Shown here in pieces: positions 20,640 through 64,000 of a DNA stretch of 64,000 nt (position 1 is the stretch's first letter; every line of letters starts with the position of its first letter). The notes beneath the pieces were generated by a model. It was not told the DNA's origin. It did not search any database and saw only the letters and a program-made list of their open reading frames with translations. This DNA comes from Euglena gracilis (taxonomy: Eukaryota > Euglenida > Euglenophyceae > Euglenales). Location: contig CP154957.1 in the NCBI GenBank assembly GCA_039621445.1, forward strand, positions 8,847,071-8,911,070, given 5' to 3'. The translations under genes were made by a program, and so were the position numbers.

Positions 20640-21025
20640 CCCCCCAAATAAGGCCCGGGTCTTATTTTTGGGGTCCGTTGGTGGAAACCTCCAGGGGGGC
20701 CTTATTTGGGGGGAGGGGGGCTCATTTGGGGGTTTTTTTTGTTGACCAACCCGGGCCCGAAAAAGCATCATTTCCAGGTAGTAATTTTTTTCCCTTTGTG
20801 TAGATTGGAACGATTTGATATTTACGACGGTTTTAGGACTCAACAATCCCAAAAAAATTGAAATGTCATCATTTTTGTCTAAAGTTGTGGTTTTGGTAAT
20901 TCTTCAGGGAAAATTATCGCTGTCTCCAACCTTTCATGCATGTGGGAGTCTTATTTTTGGGGGTCCTGTTTTTTGGATTTATTCTTGATCGGCCCAGGGG
21001 GGTCTTGTTTTTGAGGGGAGGGTTA
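20640..21025. repeat. iterated CCCAAATAAGG / CTTATTTTTGGGG words
   Basis: AAATAAGG and its reverse complement occur at about 20645, 20668, 20702, 20725 (CTCATTTGGGG) and 20950, separated by GC-run spacers. Same grammar as the AAATA word clusters at 4.2, 7.7, 59.8 and 63 kb. Confidence 0.55.
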
Positions 21026-21825
21026 CTTGTTCAGAGAGCCAGAGGCTTCATCAACGTCCCAGAGAGGTGCACAAGGGGTGTGCCAAGGAATGACACGAAT
21101 CCTCCTTGCATTGGCAGTATTGAACATCCCCCTCCCCTTGTTGGCCTATTTTACTCATGCCCGCCAAAATTCTTAACATGCCAACTTGGCCCCCAAGGTT
21201 GCCCCCCCCCCACGGGAGGTAGCTTTCTAAGTGATAATTTGGCCAACCACACAAGGTCAGCAATTATAATGGGCTTGAAACGAGTCCCACACTCAAGACA
21301 CAAAAAGAGATCTTGCAATCTCATCGAAACAAACTTGAGTGTGTATTTCTTATTACTAACCCACATCAATCAAATAAAGCGACCTAACTCGCACTTAAGC
21401 CTTAAGCTTCTGATTTTTCTGTTGCGCATGTGCACAATTTTTTGCTCTTTTTGAAACGCAGCTTTGAAACCCACCCTTTTGACCCTTTGGTCCCACGGAG
21501 ACCCATGGTGGGACCTGCATCACAATGTTTGGGACACAGGGAACAGACTGAAACCCCCATTGCCAGCCCTTCGTCTTTTGAACCTAACCTAAATTATTAA
21601 CCTTGGTGCATGAGTCATACAATCACCAAGTCGGTGGCCGACTCCCCCCCCGGGGGGTGGGTGGCTGGTTTTTGGCCCGGACGACCAGGGGGGGGGGGGG
21701 TCGGCAAAATATCACTAAAGTGAACCGTCGCCGAAGGCACCGGAAATCTTTTTGGCCTTTTTTCATGTTTGTGGTCAAATTCCCCATCCCCTTTGGATTC
21801 AGAGTGGCCGAACCCTCTGGGGGAA

Positions 21826-21935
21826 GGGGCCGACCAGGTCGGGCCGACCACCACAGGTCGACAAGGTCGGGCCGACCATGGTCGGGCCGACCTCCCTGGT
21901 CGGGCCGACCACCACAAGAACGACCACTGGAAATC
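21826..21935. repeat. tandem near-palindromes GGTCGGGCCGACC
   Basis: Four copies in about 90 bases separated by ACCACA, ATG and TCCCT spacers. Each is a near-perfect inverted repeat. Confidence 0.8.
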
Positions 21936-22449
21936 CGCTCGGGCCCGTAATTTCTGAAACGTTAATGAAATGTTAACCCCCTCGTACACCCCAGACCCGT
22001 TTTATTGAATTATTTTCGACCTTTTTGACCCTTTTTTGACCCAAATTCTATGGGTTTCAGGCCAAAAAAAACGGGGCACTGGCGGGTCGAAAAACGCTCC
22101 TTTTCAGCTCGAAAAGAGTTTTTCCGGGTCCGGGAGGCCAAAAAGCATCGTTTCGGGCATTTTTTTCTCGATTTTTTTTCGCCTTTTTTGACCCAGTTTT
22201 GACCCAGTGACTGACTAGTTTTCCAGTTTAACGACCCCCCCCACCATCGTAGGCAAATACTTATGGCCCTTGGACAGTGGCCGCCAAGACCAAGCGTGGG
22301 TTTTGGGAGGGCCAGGAAGGGACAGGTCAGCGTGCGGCGGCAAAAGCAGCATGGAGCCCCGGGGTGGGCAAGGGGGCTGCTGCCACCGGGGGGGCACCGT
22401 TGGACTTGAGAGGGGATGACTGACACACGGAAGGCGGTTCTGGGGTTGG

Positions 22450-22850
22450 GGGTTTTCTGAAGGACCCCCAGGGGTCCAGCCCAGGCTTTTTTTAAGACCC
22501 CCGGGGGGGAGGGGGGGTCCCCCCCACCCACCCAGGGCGGCGCAGGACCCCGGGGGGGGGGGGGCGGGGGCCCCCCCAAAATCGGGCCCGTTAAAGGCAA
22601 TTTTCAAAAATTTTCGGCGCTTCGCGCCGAAAAGGTATACCCAGCGCCTCCGGCGCGGGACCCCCGGGGGGGGGGGTCCGGCCCAGACCCACCCACCCAC
22701 CCCCCCTCCCCCAGGGGGGGGGGGTCAGGTGACTTAAAAAGAAGCCTGGTCCAGCCGGCCAGCTGGAAAAAAGTGCTGGCTGAGAAACGGTGCTGGGGAC
22801 TCCCCCTTACCCCCCCCCCGGGAAACTGTCACCTGACAGGTTGGCCAGTA
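22450..22850. mobile_element. remnant of the TTTCTTAAGG/GGCTGG family, host of a nested insertion
   Basis: GGGTTTTCTGAAGGACCCCC on the left and CCAGCTGGAAAAAAGTGCTGG on the right match parts of 45209-45705 and 55919-58124. The 22482-22748 element sits between them with its own duplication. Confidence 0.5.
22482..22748. mobile_element. 267-bp element, same family as 17778-18037 and 41986-42247
   Basis: Ends CAGGCTTTTTTTAAGACC and, inverted, CAGGCTTCTTTTTAAGTC. Perfect 8-bp duplication GTCCAGCC (22474-22481, 22749-22756). Interior shares AAAATCGGGCCCGTTAAAGG, TTCGGCGCTTCGCGCCGAAA and GGTATACCCAGCGCCTCCGG with 41986-42247. Confidence 0.9.
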
Positions 22851-23000
22851 CCAGGGACCCTGACAACTTCCCTTCGTGGCAAGTTGGCCGGTACCGGGGA
22901 CCCTGACAGTTTCACAATGCACCTTTCCGACGCCCTTTGAGACAAGACACGAAATCGGAGCTGGATCTCCCCAGGATGCATTGTGAACAGTGTTCACAAT

Positions 23001-23234
23001 TTACAAGGGGCAGATTACAACAGAATGGTCAGGGAAGCACCCATCACAGACATGCTCACTGCAGACGGTGCATTTCCTTGCAGTCTCTGCACCACATTCA
23101 TAGAGAAACAGACGTTCAGGCTGCATGGTGGCTTGCAATGCCCGGTTCGGATCATTTTCCCCCAGTCCCATGACAAATCGAAGTGGATATTCCGCATGGA
23201 ACGTGCAACCAAAAAAAAGCCTGCTTTCTAACAC
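23001..23234 (-). CDS. cysteine-rich open frame, possible transposase remnant
   Basis: A 77-codon frame ending in RKCTVCSEHVCDGCFPDHSV then VICPL. The C-x2-C-x3-C-x2-C-x3-H spacing is zinc-finger-like and recalls the cysteine-rich ends of some transposases. Third positions are not GC-biased as in the confident exons, and no splice sites or homologous flanks were seen. The opposite strand is also open. Treat as a candidate only. Confidence 0.25.
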   Translation of the reverse strand: MLESRLFFGCTFHAEYPLRFVMGLGENDPNRALQATMQPERLFLYECGAETARKCTVCSEHVCDGCFPDHSVVICPL

Positions 23235-23883
23235 ATGATCACAAATTTCATTCCCATGGCTATTCTAGGTGGGTATCGTCCCAAATGGTGCGTTCAGCAG
23301 GTGCATAATCCAAAAAAATGGCCGGTTTCTAGCATGGGGATCGCAGAGGGGACATCACTCCACAGAGAGCGGGGGATCCCGGTTGCATCCCAGGAGCGCC
23401 TTATAGCACTGTCAATGCATCCATTCTGTAAGCAAAGCAAAGCAAAGCAATCTGTGCAAGAGAAATTTACAATGTATTTTTTTGAGTAGAAAAATTGCAA
23501 TTGAGCAGTCGCAAGGAATTCTCAAAGCCCCGAGGACTGATCTGACATCGTGTCAGGTCAGTGCTGGGGGCTTTTTTTTCCGCCCCTTTTGGAAAGCGTC
23601 ATTTTCACCAAAATCAATTTTTCAAAAATAAAAAAATCCCTCAAAAAATTTTTCCCTGTAATTTTTTTTCTCCATAATTTTTACTCACCGTAATTTTTGT
23701 CCGCACTGTAAGCGAAATCATTCGGTTTATATGTCAAATAATATTTTCAGGGATGGATGCAGGCAGGCAGCACAGGACCTATACATTTTTACGAATACAT
23801 CTCCGCGCCACTGTGCTTACTTATGCATCCATCCTGTCTTCCATTCCTTGTTTTGTGCATCGGGGCGGGAAAAGGGATGACAC

Positions 23884-23952
23884 CCAGCGTGCCCCGGAGC
23901 ATCCAGTCGGCGTGGCGGGTCAGGTCGATGCGCCGCAAAGAGGGGGGAGGGA
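23884..23952 (-). CDS. isolated candidate exon
   Basis: Between acceptor cctgtag and donor CTGG|gtgtca the frame reads SLRRIDLTRHADWMLRGTL with third positions almost all G or C. Its phase does not join directly to either neighbouring gene. The opposite strand (SVPRSIQSAWRVRSMRRKE) is equally open, so strand is uncertain. Confidence 0.4.
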
Positions 23953-24439
23953 CTACAGGCAGGCGAGGGCGACTCCGCCCCAGTGAAGTCTGCCATCGAT
24001 GCCCGGGTCAGCCCCACGGTAAAGGAGGGAGGGATACCTGGGGCGTTGCTATCCTGCCTCAAGCCGACAAAAATCCCCCGAGGGCAAACCTCTTTTTTGT
24101 TTCTGAACTGTCCGAGAGCAGAATCGTTGGTCAGGGTCTGCAGGGCAAGCAGCTGCGTGTTCTTGATTTTGTGAAAGGATTAGACCCGCCAGATATTTCC
24201 TGTAACGAGTTGTACGAACCTCAATGATACTTCCTTGGTGCAAATTACCTGCATGCAGAGCTGTCATCAAAACAACGAAGAAATAAAGGGGAAAAAAGAA
24301 AAGAAAAATTACTTGCAACTCAAAGTCGAAATGCTCCCCAGGACAATACTGCAAGCATGCAAGCATGTACAACATCATACACGAAGACCCATACAAACCA
24401 TAACAACATACATGCTACATACATACACATACATCCAAA

Positions 24440-24855
24440 TATAATAAAAATACATACATACATACATAACATATACATACGCATACATACTACATAACAT
24501 ACATACATACAATACATAACATACATACATACATACATACATACATACATACATACATACATACATACATACATACATACATACATACATACATACATAC
24601 ATACATACATACATACATACATACATACATACAAATACATACACACATACATACATACATACATACATACCATACATACATACATACATACATACATACA
24701 TACATACATACATACATACATACATACATACATACATACATACATACATACATACATACATACATACATACATACATACATACATACATACATACATACA
24801 TACATACATACATACATACATACATACATACATACATACGTACGTACGTACGTAC
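24440..24855. repeat. CATA tetranucleotide tract with GTAC end
   Basis: About 400 bases of CATA ending in ACGTACGTACGTAC. Confidence 0.95.
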
Positions 24856-24960
24856 CCCCCCCCCCACCACCCCCCCCCCCCCCCCCCACCATCCATCCAT
24901 CCATCCATCCATCCATCCATCCATCCATCCATCCATCCATCCATCCATCCATCCATCCAT
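24856..24960. repeat. C-run and ATCC tetranucleotide tract
   Basis: Two C-runs, then about 18 ATCC units, directly abutting the CATA tract. Confidence 0.95.
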
Positions 24961-25529
24961 ACGTACATACATACAGACATACATACACACATACACACAC
25001 AAATACATACAGAACCCAGTTGGCCTTGTGCTCAGGCCAACAACGTGAGTTTGAATTTCTTTCATGAGCATTCAGTGGAAAAAACGAATACCTGAACTCG
25101 CACATCATTTTAAAACATGTTTCCATTCTGAGCATGTTTTCTCCACTGTGCACATGGGAGTCAGCGGGACGGCACCGCCGAAACACAAATGGCAACGCCA
25201 CCTGCCGGTCAAAAGCAAAGAGAGCTGTGCTGGCATAGAACCGAAACAAATCGACCCCAGCCAGATAGCCAGCCAGCCTCTCTGATGGTGCCTCATGCCG
25301 ACGGCTGGTCCCAGGGCAGGATCCCTGAAGCACACCGCTTTGACACCCCTTCTCCAACTCAAATTGATTCGGGCGTAAACCTTCAATGTACACACACACA
25401 CACACAAATATATATGTGTGTGCGCGTGTGTGTGTGTGTATACACACACATACACAGACAGACACACATATATACATTTATACAGGTGTGTGTGTGTGTG
25501 TATAAACATTCATACATATTTCTGACAGA

Positions 25530-26510
25530 GTGAATCATATGCTCCCTCTGGGGGCCAGATAATTCATCCAGGGGGGGTCCGTGTATTTCATCCCGGTTCC
25601 ACCTTCAGGTTCCACCTTGGGGTTGTATTGAAAAGTTGGGGTTGCTGATTGGGATATCGATAGGGTCCCGGCCGGCCCGCCATCAGGCTCTCATTTGTAA
25701 GAAGTTAGAGACAAGTTATGCCCCCGTTTCGGACCGAGTTAGGCAGAACTTAGACCGAAACTGGGCACTTTGGAAACAAAACACGTTCCCAAAAATCCTC
25801 CTAAACCGGTTCCCGGAGTCCGGCCTGACTCTTGACCTATTTTGCTACCTAACCCTATTCCTCAACATAAGGGCACATTCTTCCCAAATCCTCCGAAAGT
25901 TGACTGGAGACGGCGGCAAATGGCGGGAAAACCCAAAAACTCCGGTTGGACTGCATGGAACGGACCCCTCCTGGACGAACTATATGGCCTCCGGGGGGGC
26001 ACAGTGTTCATTGTCATCCGGGGGGGGGGGGGGGCTTTAAGAGTGATGGGGGGGGGGGGCATATGGAGTCACCAAGGTCAGACTTTCCAGGAAGCTGGGG
26101 TTGTGGATGGGGACAGGGTTAGGGTTCCGACCGGAATCCCGGAGGTCGTACATTTTTAGGAATTCAGGCAGAAGTTAGGCCACATTCCGGACGAATTCTG
26201 GCTTTGCCGAGTTTCGTAATTCAGGCATTTTTCGGTGAAAAGAATTTTCGAAAATTTTCCCAAATCAGGACCTAACTTCCGGCCTAACTTCCCAAAACCG
26301 GGTCAATTTTTGACGCGCCGATCCAAACCTTAACCCTATTCCGATTAAGATAACCCCATTCTCCCCGATTCCGCCAGAAGTTGCCCGGAAGCGGCGTGTT
26401 TCCAGGGCGAAAAAAAAAACGAAAAATGGTATGCAGGATGAACTATACGGACCCCCCCCCCGGATGAACATTACGACCCCCCGGGGGGGCATATATTCAT
26501 TTGCTGCCAT
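25530..26510. mobile_element. degraded GGCAG-family segment(s)
   Basis: Left GACAGAGTGAATCATATGCTCCC and right, inverted, GGCAGCAAATGAATATATGC resemble the family ends. Interior has GGGACAGGGTTAGGGTTCC, TTAACCCTATTCCG and plain TTCCGGCCTAACTT words as in 2805-3057 and 32949-33450. No target duplication; possibly two copies merged. Confidence 0.45.
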
Positions 26511-26670
26511 GTATATCATATTATATATATATATATATTATATTATATGGCACAAGTGTCAAACTGCGACCCCCCCCCCTCCCCTGGCAGGGGGGGTTAG
26601 CGGTTTGACACTTGGGTACACTTTGTGCAACAGTTTTGGCAAGCCCGGAAAGCGGCTGCGGAATGGTTGG

Positions 26671-26765
26671 GGTTAGGGTTAGGGTTAGGGTTAGGGTTAG
26701 GGTTAGGGTTAGGGTTAGGGTTAGGGTTAGGGTTAGGGTTAGGGTTAGGGTTAGGGTTAGGGTTA
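26671..26765. repeat. interstitial TTAGGG telomere-type array
   Basis: About 15-16 perfect TTAGGG units, then GGTTATCCCC. Unique sequence lies on both sides, so this is not a chromosome end. Nearby GGCAG-family elements carry two-unit AGGGTTAGGG inside and could be the seed. Confidence 0.95.
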
Positions 26766-27222
26766 TCCCCTAAAGAGTCACTGAGCGCCAGACTGGGAAA
26801 TACTGATCATATTCGTTGCCAAAATGGCAGAAAAAGGTCAAAAGGGGGTGTTTATGCTGAAAGGCGGTTTCTGAAGCATTTAGTTTATGCACACACACAT
26901 ACATTGGTGTGATGCACAGTGCCCAAATTAATGTACTGATTGGTGTTCACCACAACTGCCCAACTGTGTCCCAAATGCACACACAAAAGGGGTGTTATTT
27001 GGAAGCTGTGCACAACAAAGCCGACAGTCGATATGGGTGATGGTTGTGAGGAAATGCAACATAATGTAGAATATTATCACAATTTATGATGTAGAATATT
27101 AAAACACACACACACACAAAACCACACACACAAAACCCAGGCCTGGGGGATGCATAAAACAGCACTTCCAAAAAAAATGCAAATAAAATAGGAAACCAAT
27201 GCTGGTGGCAGGCGGCTTGCAC

Positions 27223-60413
<33,191 letters not shown>

Positions 60414-61022
60414 CTGCAAAAAAAAGAGGCAAAGATTGCTGAAAATAGCTGAAAAATGTTCAATTAAATTGGGCTTCAATAACCCCACGTCCACGCCCGG
60501 TCATTATTTGTTGACGAAAACATTCAAACAGCTGGACGCAAAAGCAGTCTTAGCACACACGCCTTTTTATATTTTCTCGCTTTTTGGCATACCGTTCTGC
60601 TGTTTAGGCTGTATTGATTTTGTAGTAAGGGTTCGGGGCAAAAAAATGATGGGAAACCGATGGAAAAACCTGGCTGGTTTCGCATCATTTTTGTCCTGTC
60701 ATTATTCTGTCCGGACTGTATGTGTTTTGACTGTGGTTAGCTTTGTTCGTTACGGACAGGAGCCTCGTACTGTTGAGGACAGTCTCCAGCTTTCACAATA
60801 ACAGGAAACAACATTTCCTTTGTTGTGAAATGAAAACAGGAAGCAGCAAATACAGAAAGCCGCGACAAAGCAATTAGGCTTTGTTTCCATGGGGCATTAA
60901 AAATCGAGGGTTGACAGAATCCTTGTGGAGTCTCCATGCCATCATGTGATTCAATGTGTATGGCCCCAAAATCATGACCCCAATACACACACATACACAC
61001 TAATATATACATATATATACAT
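60414..61022. other. unique AT-rich sequence
   Basis: No exon or element recognised upstream of the 60.4-kb candidate exon. Confidence 0.5.
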
Positions 61023-61264
<242 letters not shown>

Positions 61265-61265
<1 letters not shown>

Positions 61266-64000
61266 TACAAAAACCCCCTCATGGCTTGTAAGAATCCTGG
61301 CAAATAAAATCATAGATGAGCGCTTGCAAATTTGCCCCCCAGGCTGAATGTGATGAAACTTTTCCGGCAAAAAGTCAACTCCAAATAGTAAAAATGGTCA
61401 AAATAGTCTTCTGGGTGCCTTTTTTTGTGTGATTCCAATTACAAAAACAGACCCCAAATTGACCACATGTCTTATCCCCGACTTTTTGTGTGTGGAAAAC
61501 GACACCAAATAGAATAATTTTCAGCCATCTTCTGTGAAAGCTGAATTTTCCCATCATTAATTTTCCAATATCGAAATCATTCATCATTTTTTCTCGCCAT
61601 TTTTTTCTGTCATTTTTGTTCCCCATCATTTTTGTCCAGACTGTGCAAACCACGCACATTTTCCAATGTTTGACACCCAGCACATACAACCTTCCATTGC
61701 AGCCATTCCTCTGGCTGCAATTGCCAGCTATAATCTGCTGAAATGGTATTGGGGAGGAAAAGACACAAAGATGGATATTGAAATGTGAACTTCAATCAGC
61801 CAACCAGGAAACGGGGTCGCCTGGTCGTTCTGTGTGGTTCGGATATGAAGCGGTGCGAACAAGTCGCACACAATAAAGACAGGCAGGCGGGGTGCCGCGA
61901 CATATAAACCAGTCCGGCTAGCAGGGTGGAATAGGGATTTTGGAGAAGGAAGGCCTGTGCAGAGGTATCCTTGGGGGTTGTTCTTGAAAAATCTGACTGT
62001 TTGGAGGCAGGTTGGTGAAACTACTGGCACAAAGATGCTAATGAATGGGTGATTGGGAATTTGAAAATGTGAAAATGTGGGTGTGAGAACATTTTTTTGG
62101 ATCAAACCCCCCCCTGCCTCAATGATAAATCGCCTCTGAAATTGACTTTCCTCCGGAAAAAAAAGGCATGCATAACGGTTTGTTGCCATGCACCATTGTC
62201 ACAAATCTGGGAAAGATTCAAATCCTTTGTGGACTCACAAATCCTCTACCACGTTTATTTGACTTTTCTTTTCACGTCCGGTTTTAGCATTCAATGAGTG
62301 TTTTTCCTTTGGAATAATAAACACTGAAACCGTGTTTTAGCTTTCAGAATCATCCAACCTATTTGGGATCGAGGTTGGTACAGAAGAAACCAATGAACCA
62401 GCATGTTAGGCCTTATGACAGTCAATGTTGCACAAAAATGTGATAAAACAGGGGGTTGGGTGTTGGAATCAGGCCCTCCCACAAATCAGCAAGGAAGGTG
62501 CTGGGGGAACAGGGTAAACTTGAAGGGAGTGGACAGCCAGGGGCACAAGGAGGGTGCCACGCACCTACGGTCTAGTCGGCCCTGATCGAAATAGTTGGGC
62601 CGAATTCACTTAGTTATCCCCCTTTTCCCTGGGCCCAAACCCACCGAAAACTCACCCACTACGACCCCCCAGGGGTCAGCGACCCCCCCCGGGGGGTCAA
62701 CCACCCATCCACCCGCCCACACACCCAAAATCCAGCCAAAATTGGTCGAAAACCCGGCACCACACAAACAGGTACAGTGCACACAGGTGGGGGTTTGTGA
62801 GTCGGTGGGTCGGTTGGGGCCGCTGAACCTCCACCCCCCGGGGGTGAGTGCACCATGGTTCGGATTTTGGCCTGGTCGAAAGCCGGGTCGAAATTTTATT
62901 AAACTTTTATCCCTTCTTCTGGCCTGGCTCTGTTCTTCGCCTCTGGCCCTTTTTGTCTGTGTTCGTGGAGTCCAATACCCCTCCCTGGGGTATCATTTTC
63001 ATCCGGCACCAAGTCCCAGCCCAATGGGGTTAAACCACCCCCAAATAACACCCTCCCCCCCCCAAATAACACCCCCCCCCCAAATAACACACCCCCTCTC
63101 GGGGGCCGATTTCGAGCGCCTAAATAACACCCCCCCCCCCCTGTTTTCCTTGGGTTTTCCATGTAAAATAACACCCCCCCCCCAAATCACACACCCCCCT
63201 GGGGCCCCAGTTCGGGTACCCAAATAACACACCAGGGGGGGGGTGTTATTTGAGGGGGGGCTATTTGAGGGAGCTCCCCCAATTTTTCGAAATTTCTCGA
63301 AGTTCCATGGGACCCAAATAGCACCTAAAACCCCCCTTTGGAGTCATTTATTGTGCTTTCTCATGAAAGCATTTTTGGAGGCCAGACGATCCAGAAAAAA
63401 AAACTTTTTTCCGGCAATTTATTGTCAGAATTTATGGTCTTTACCCACCTCTTCAGGGCAAAATCTAGGTTGTCGGCCCGAAAATTAGGGGGGGGGGGGG
63501 TATTAACTCGGTCAGCAAAGTCGGACCCTGAGGGGGGATATTATTTGGGGGGAGGGTTTAAAACACATATTTTGTGGTATATGGAAATAGTCTTTCACTG
63601 CGACTATGCAACAACGTATTTGAATTTTTTGGGTCATTTGACCATGTTTGACCATTTCTGGCAGATTTCATCCCTCTGGCCAAATTAAGCTGCTTTTTGC
63701 CGATGTTCATGTGGTTTAAATTTAGCCTGGAAATGACCAAACCTGGCCAACAGTGGACAAAAGTGGACAAAAATCATCCGGAAGCAGCCAGAAGCAGTCA
63801 AAAGTGGCCAAAACAGCCAAAAGCAGCCGAGAATCAATGAACCCTCCCCCAAAACAAAGCTTCCTCCCCCAAATAGCTCCCAACAGGGGGTTTGATTTTG
63901 TCACCCAAATATAACCCCCCCTGTTATGTGAAGCCTGTCAGTGGTGTTAGTCAGGAAAAAGGAGAAACATTTCGGGTGGATGTAGCAATTTGCAAACAGA
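61265..64000. other. right end, no gene recognised
   Basis: AT-rich unique sequence to 62.6 kb, then GC-run repeats and the AAATAACACC word cluster. No convincing exon. Confidence 0.45.
63038..63265. repeat. iterated CCCAAATAACACCCC words, both orientations
   Basis: At least seven AAATAACAC words followed by C-runs, then the inverse GGGTGTTATTTG at 63241. Relatives continue to 63925 (AAATAGCACC, ATATTATTTGGG, AAATATAACCCC). Confidence 0.8.

Larger units (their letters stand above)
18108..23000. other. no gene recognised; repeats and unique AT-rich sequence
   Basis: Contains TGCC tract, element remnant at 18960-19043, AT-rich 19420-19900, GC-run segments with AGGGCGCCTTCGGTCG, AAATAAGG words, GGTCGGGCCGACC tandems and the element 22482-22748. 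No exon with codon bias and splice sites found. Confidence 0.5.
23235..27222. other. no confident gene apart from one candidate exon; tracts and element relatives
   Basis: Holds the candidate exon 23884-23952, CATA and ATCC tracts, CA/GT tracts (25390-25500), a degraded GGCAG-family segment (25530-26510) and the TTAGGG array. Nothing else coding recognised. Confidence 0.45.

Noticed and set aside
19914-20852. 312-codon minus-strand frame
   Set aside because: Low-complexity Pro-rich translation of G-rich repeats; no codon bias or splice context.
24320-25509. 385-codon minus-strand frame (Met-Tyr-Val-Cys repeats)
   Set aside because: CATA and ATCC tetranucleotide tracts open all frames; no codon bias outside them.
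26671-26765. A chromosome end
   Set aside because: Only about 16 TTAGGG units with unique sequence on both sides.

Overview
This is nuclear DNA of a eukaryote. Coding information comes as short GC-rich exons of 57-198 bases whose third codon positions are nearly all G or C. They sit in long introns and spacers full of microsatellites, C-runs and G-runs, and small inverted-repeat elements. Introns are GT-AG. One array is of the TTAGGG telomere type. The best-resolved gene is CBSX-like, a family known mainly from plastids and mitochondria of plants and algae, and its N-terminus looks like a targeting peptide. I infer a photosynthetic alga, possibly with a complex plastid, but cannot name the species.

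All confident exons are on the minus strand, so genes read from high to low coordinates. (1) A CBSX-like gene with four CBS domains runs from 48.65 kb (perhaps from 60.4 kb) to about 27.2 kb in 14 or 15 exons. Splice phases agree at almost every junction, which strongly supports the model. (2) A gene I cannot name has seven phase-compatible exons between 18.1 and 12.0 kb. (3) A homologue of RTF1, the Paf1-complex transcription-elongation subunit with a Plus3 domain, has exons from 9.7 to 0.4 kb and probably runs off the left edge. Two isolated candidate exons (23.9 and 58.6 kb) and one cysteine-rich reading frame (23.1 kb) are weaker.

The rest is repeats. Simple-sequence tracts include a 1.8-kb TTG/GGT tract, 0.3- and 0.6-kb ATATAC tracts, a zoned 7-mer minisatellite, GATA/GATC and CATA tracts. 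The main biological interest is a population of short elements of 166-922 bp. They carry terminal inverted repeats (mostly beginning CAGG), paired C-run/G-run blocks, often a GGCGCC-TTC-GGCGCC type hairpin core, and exact or near-exact 7-8 bp target-site duplications. I resolved nine with duplications: 2805-3057, 5278-5722, 10471-10636, 17778-18037, 22482-22748, 27416-27750, 28614-29107, 32949-33450 and 54175-55096. A tenth, 41986-42247, has a 7/8 duplication.

One of them (17778-18037) lies inside a coding exon, flanked by a perfect 8-bp duplication, and can be spliced out in frame. It behaves as an introner, a transposon that made an intron. Several other introns are largely filled by relatives of these elements, so element-driven intron gain and growth is the best candidate here for a little-described system.
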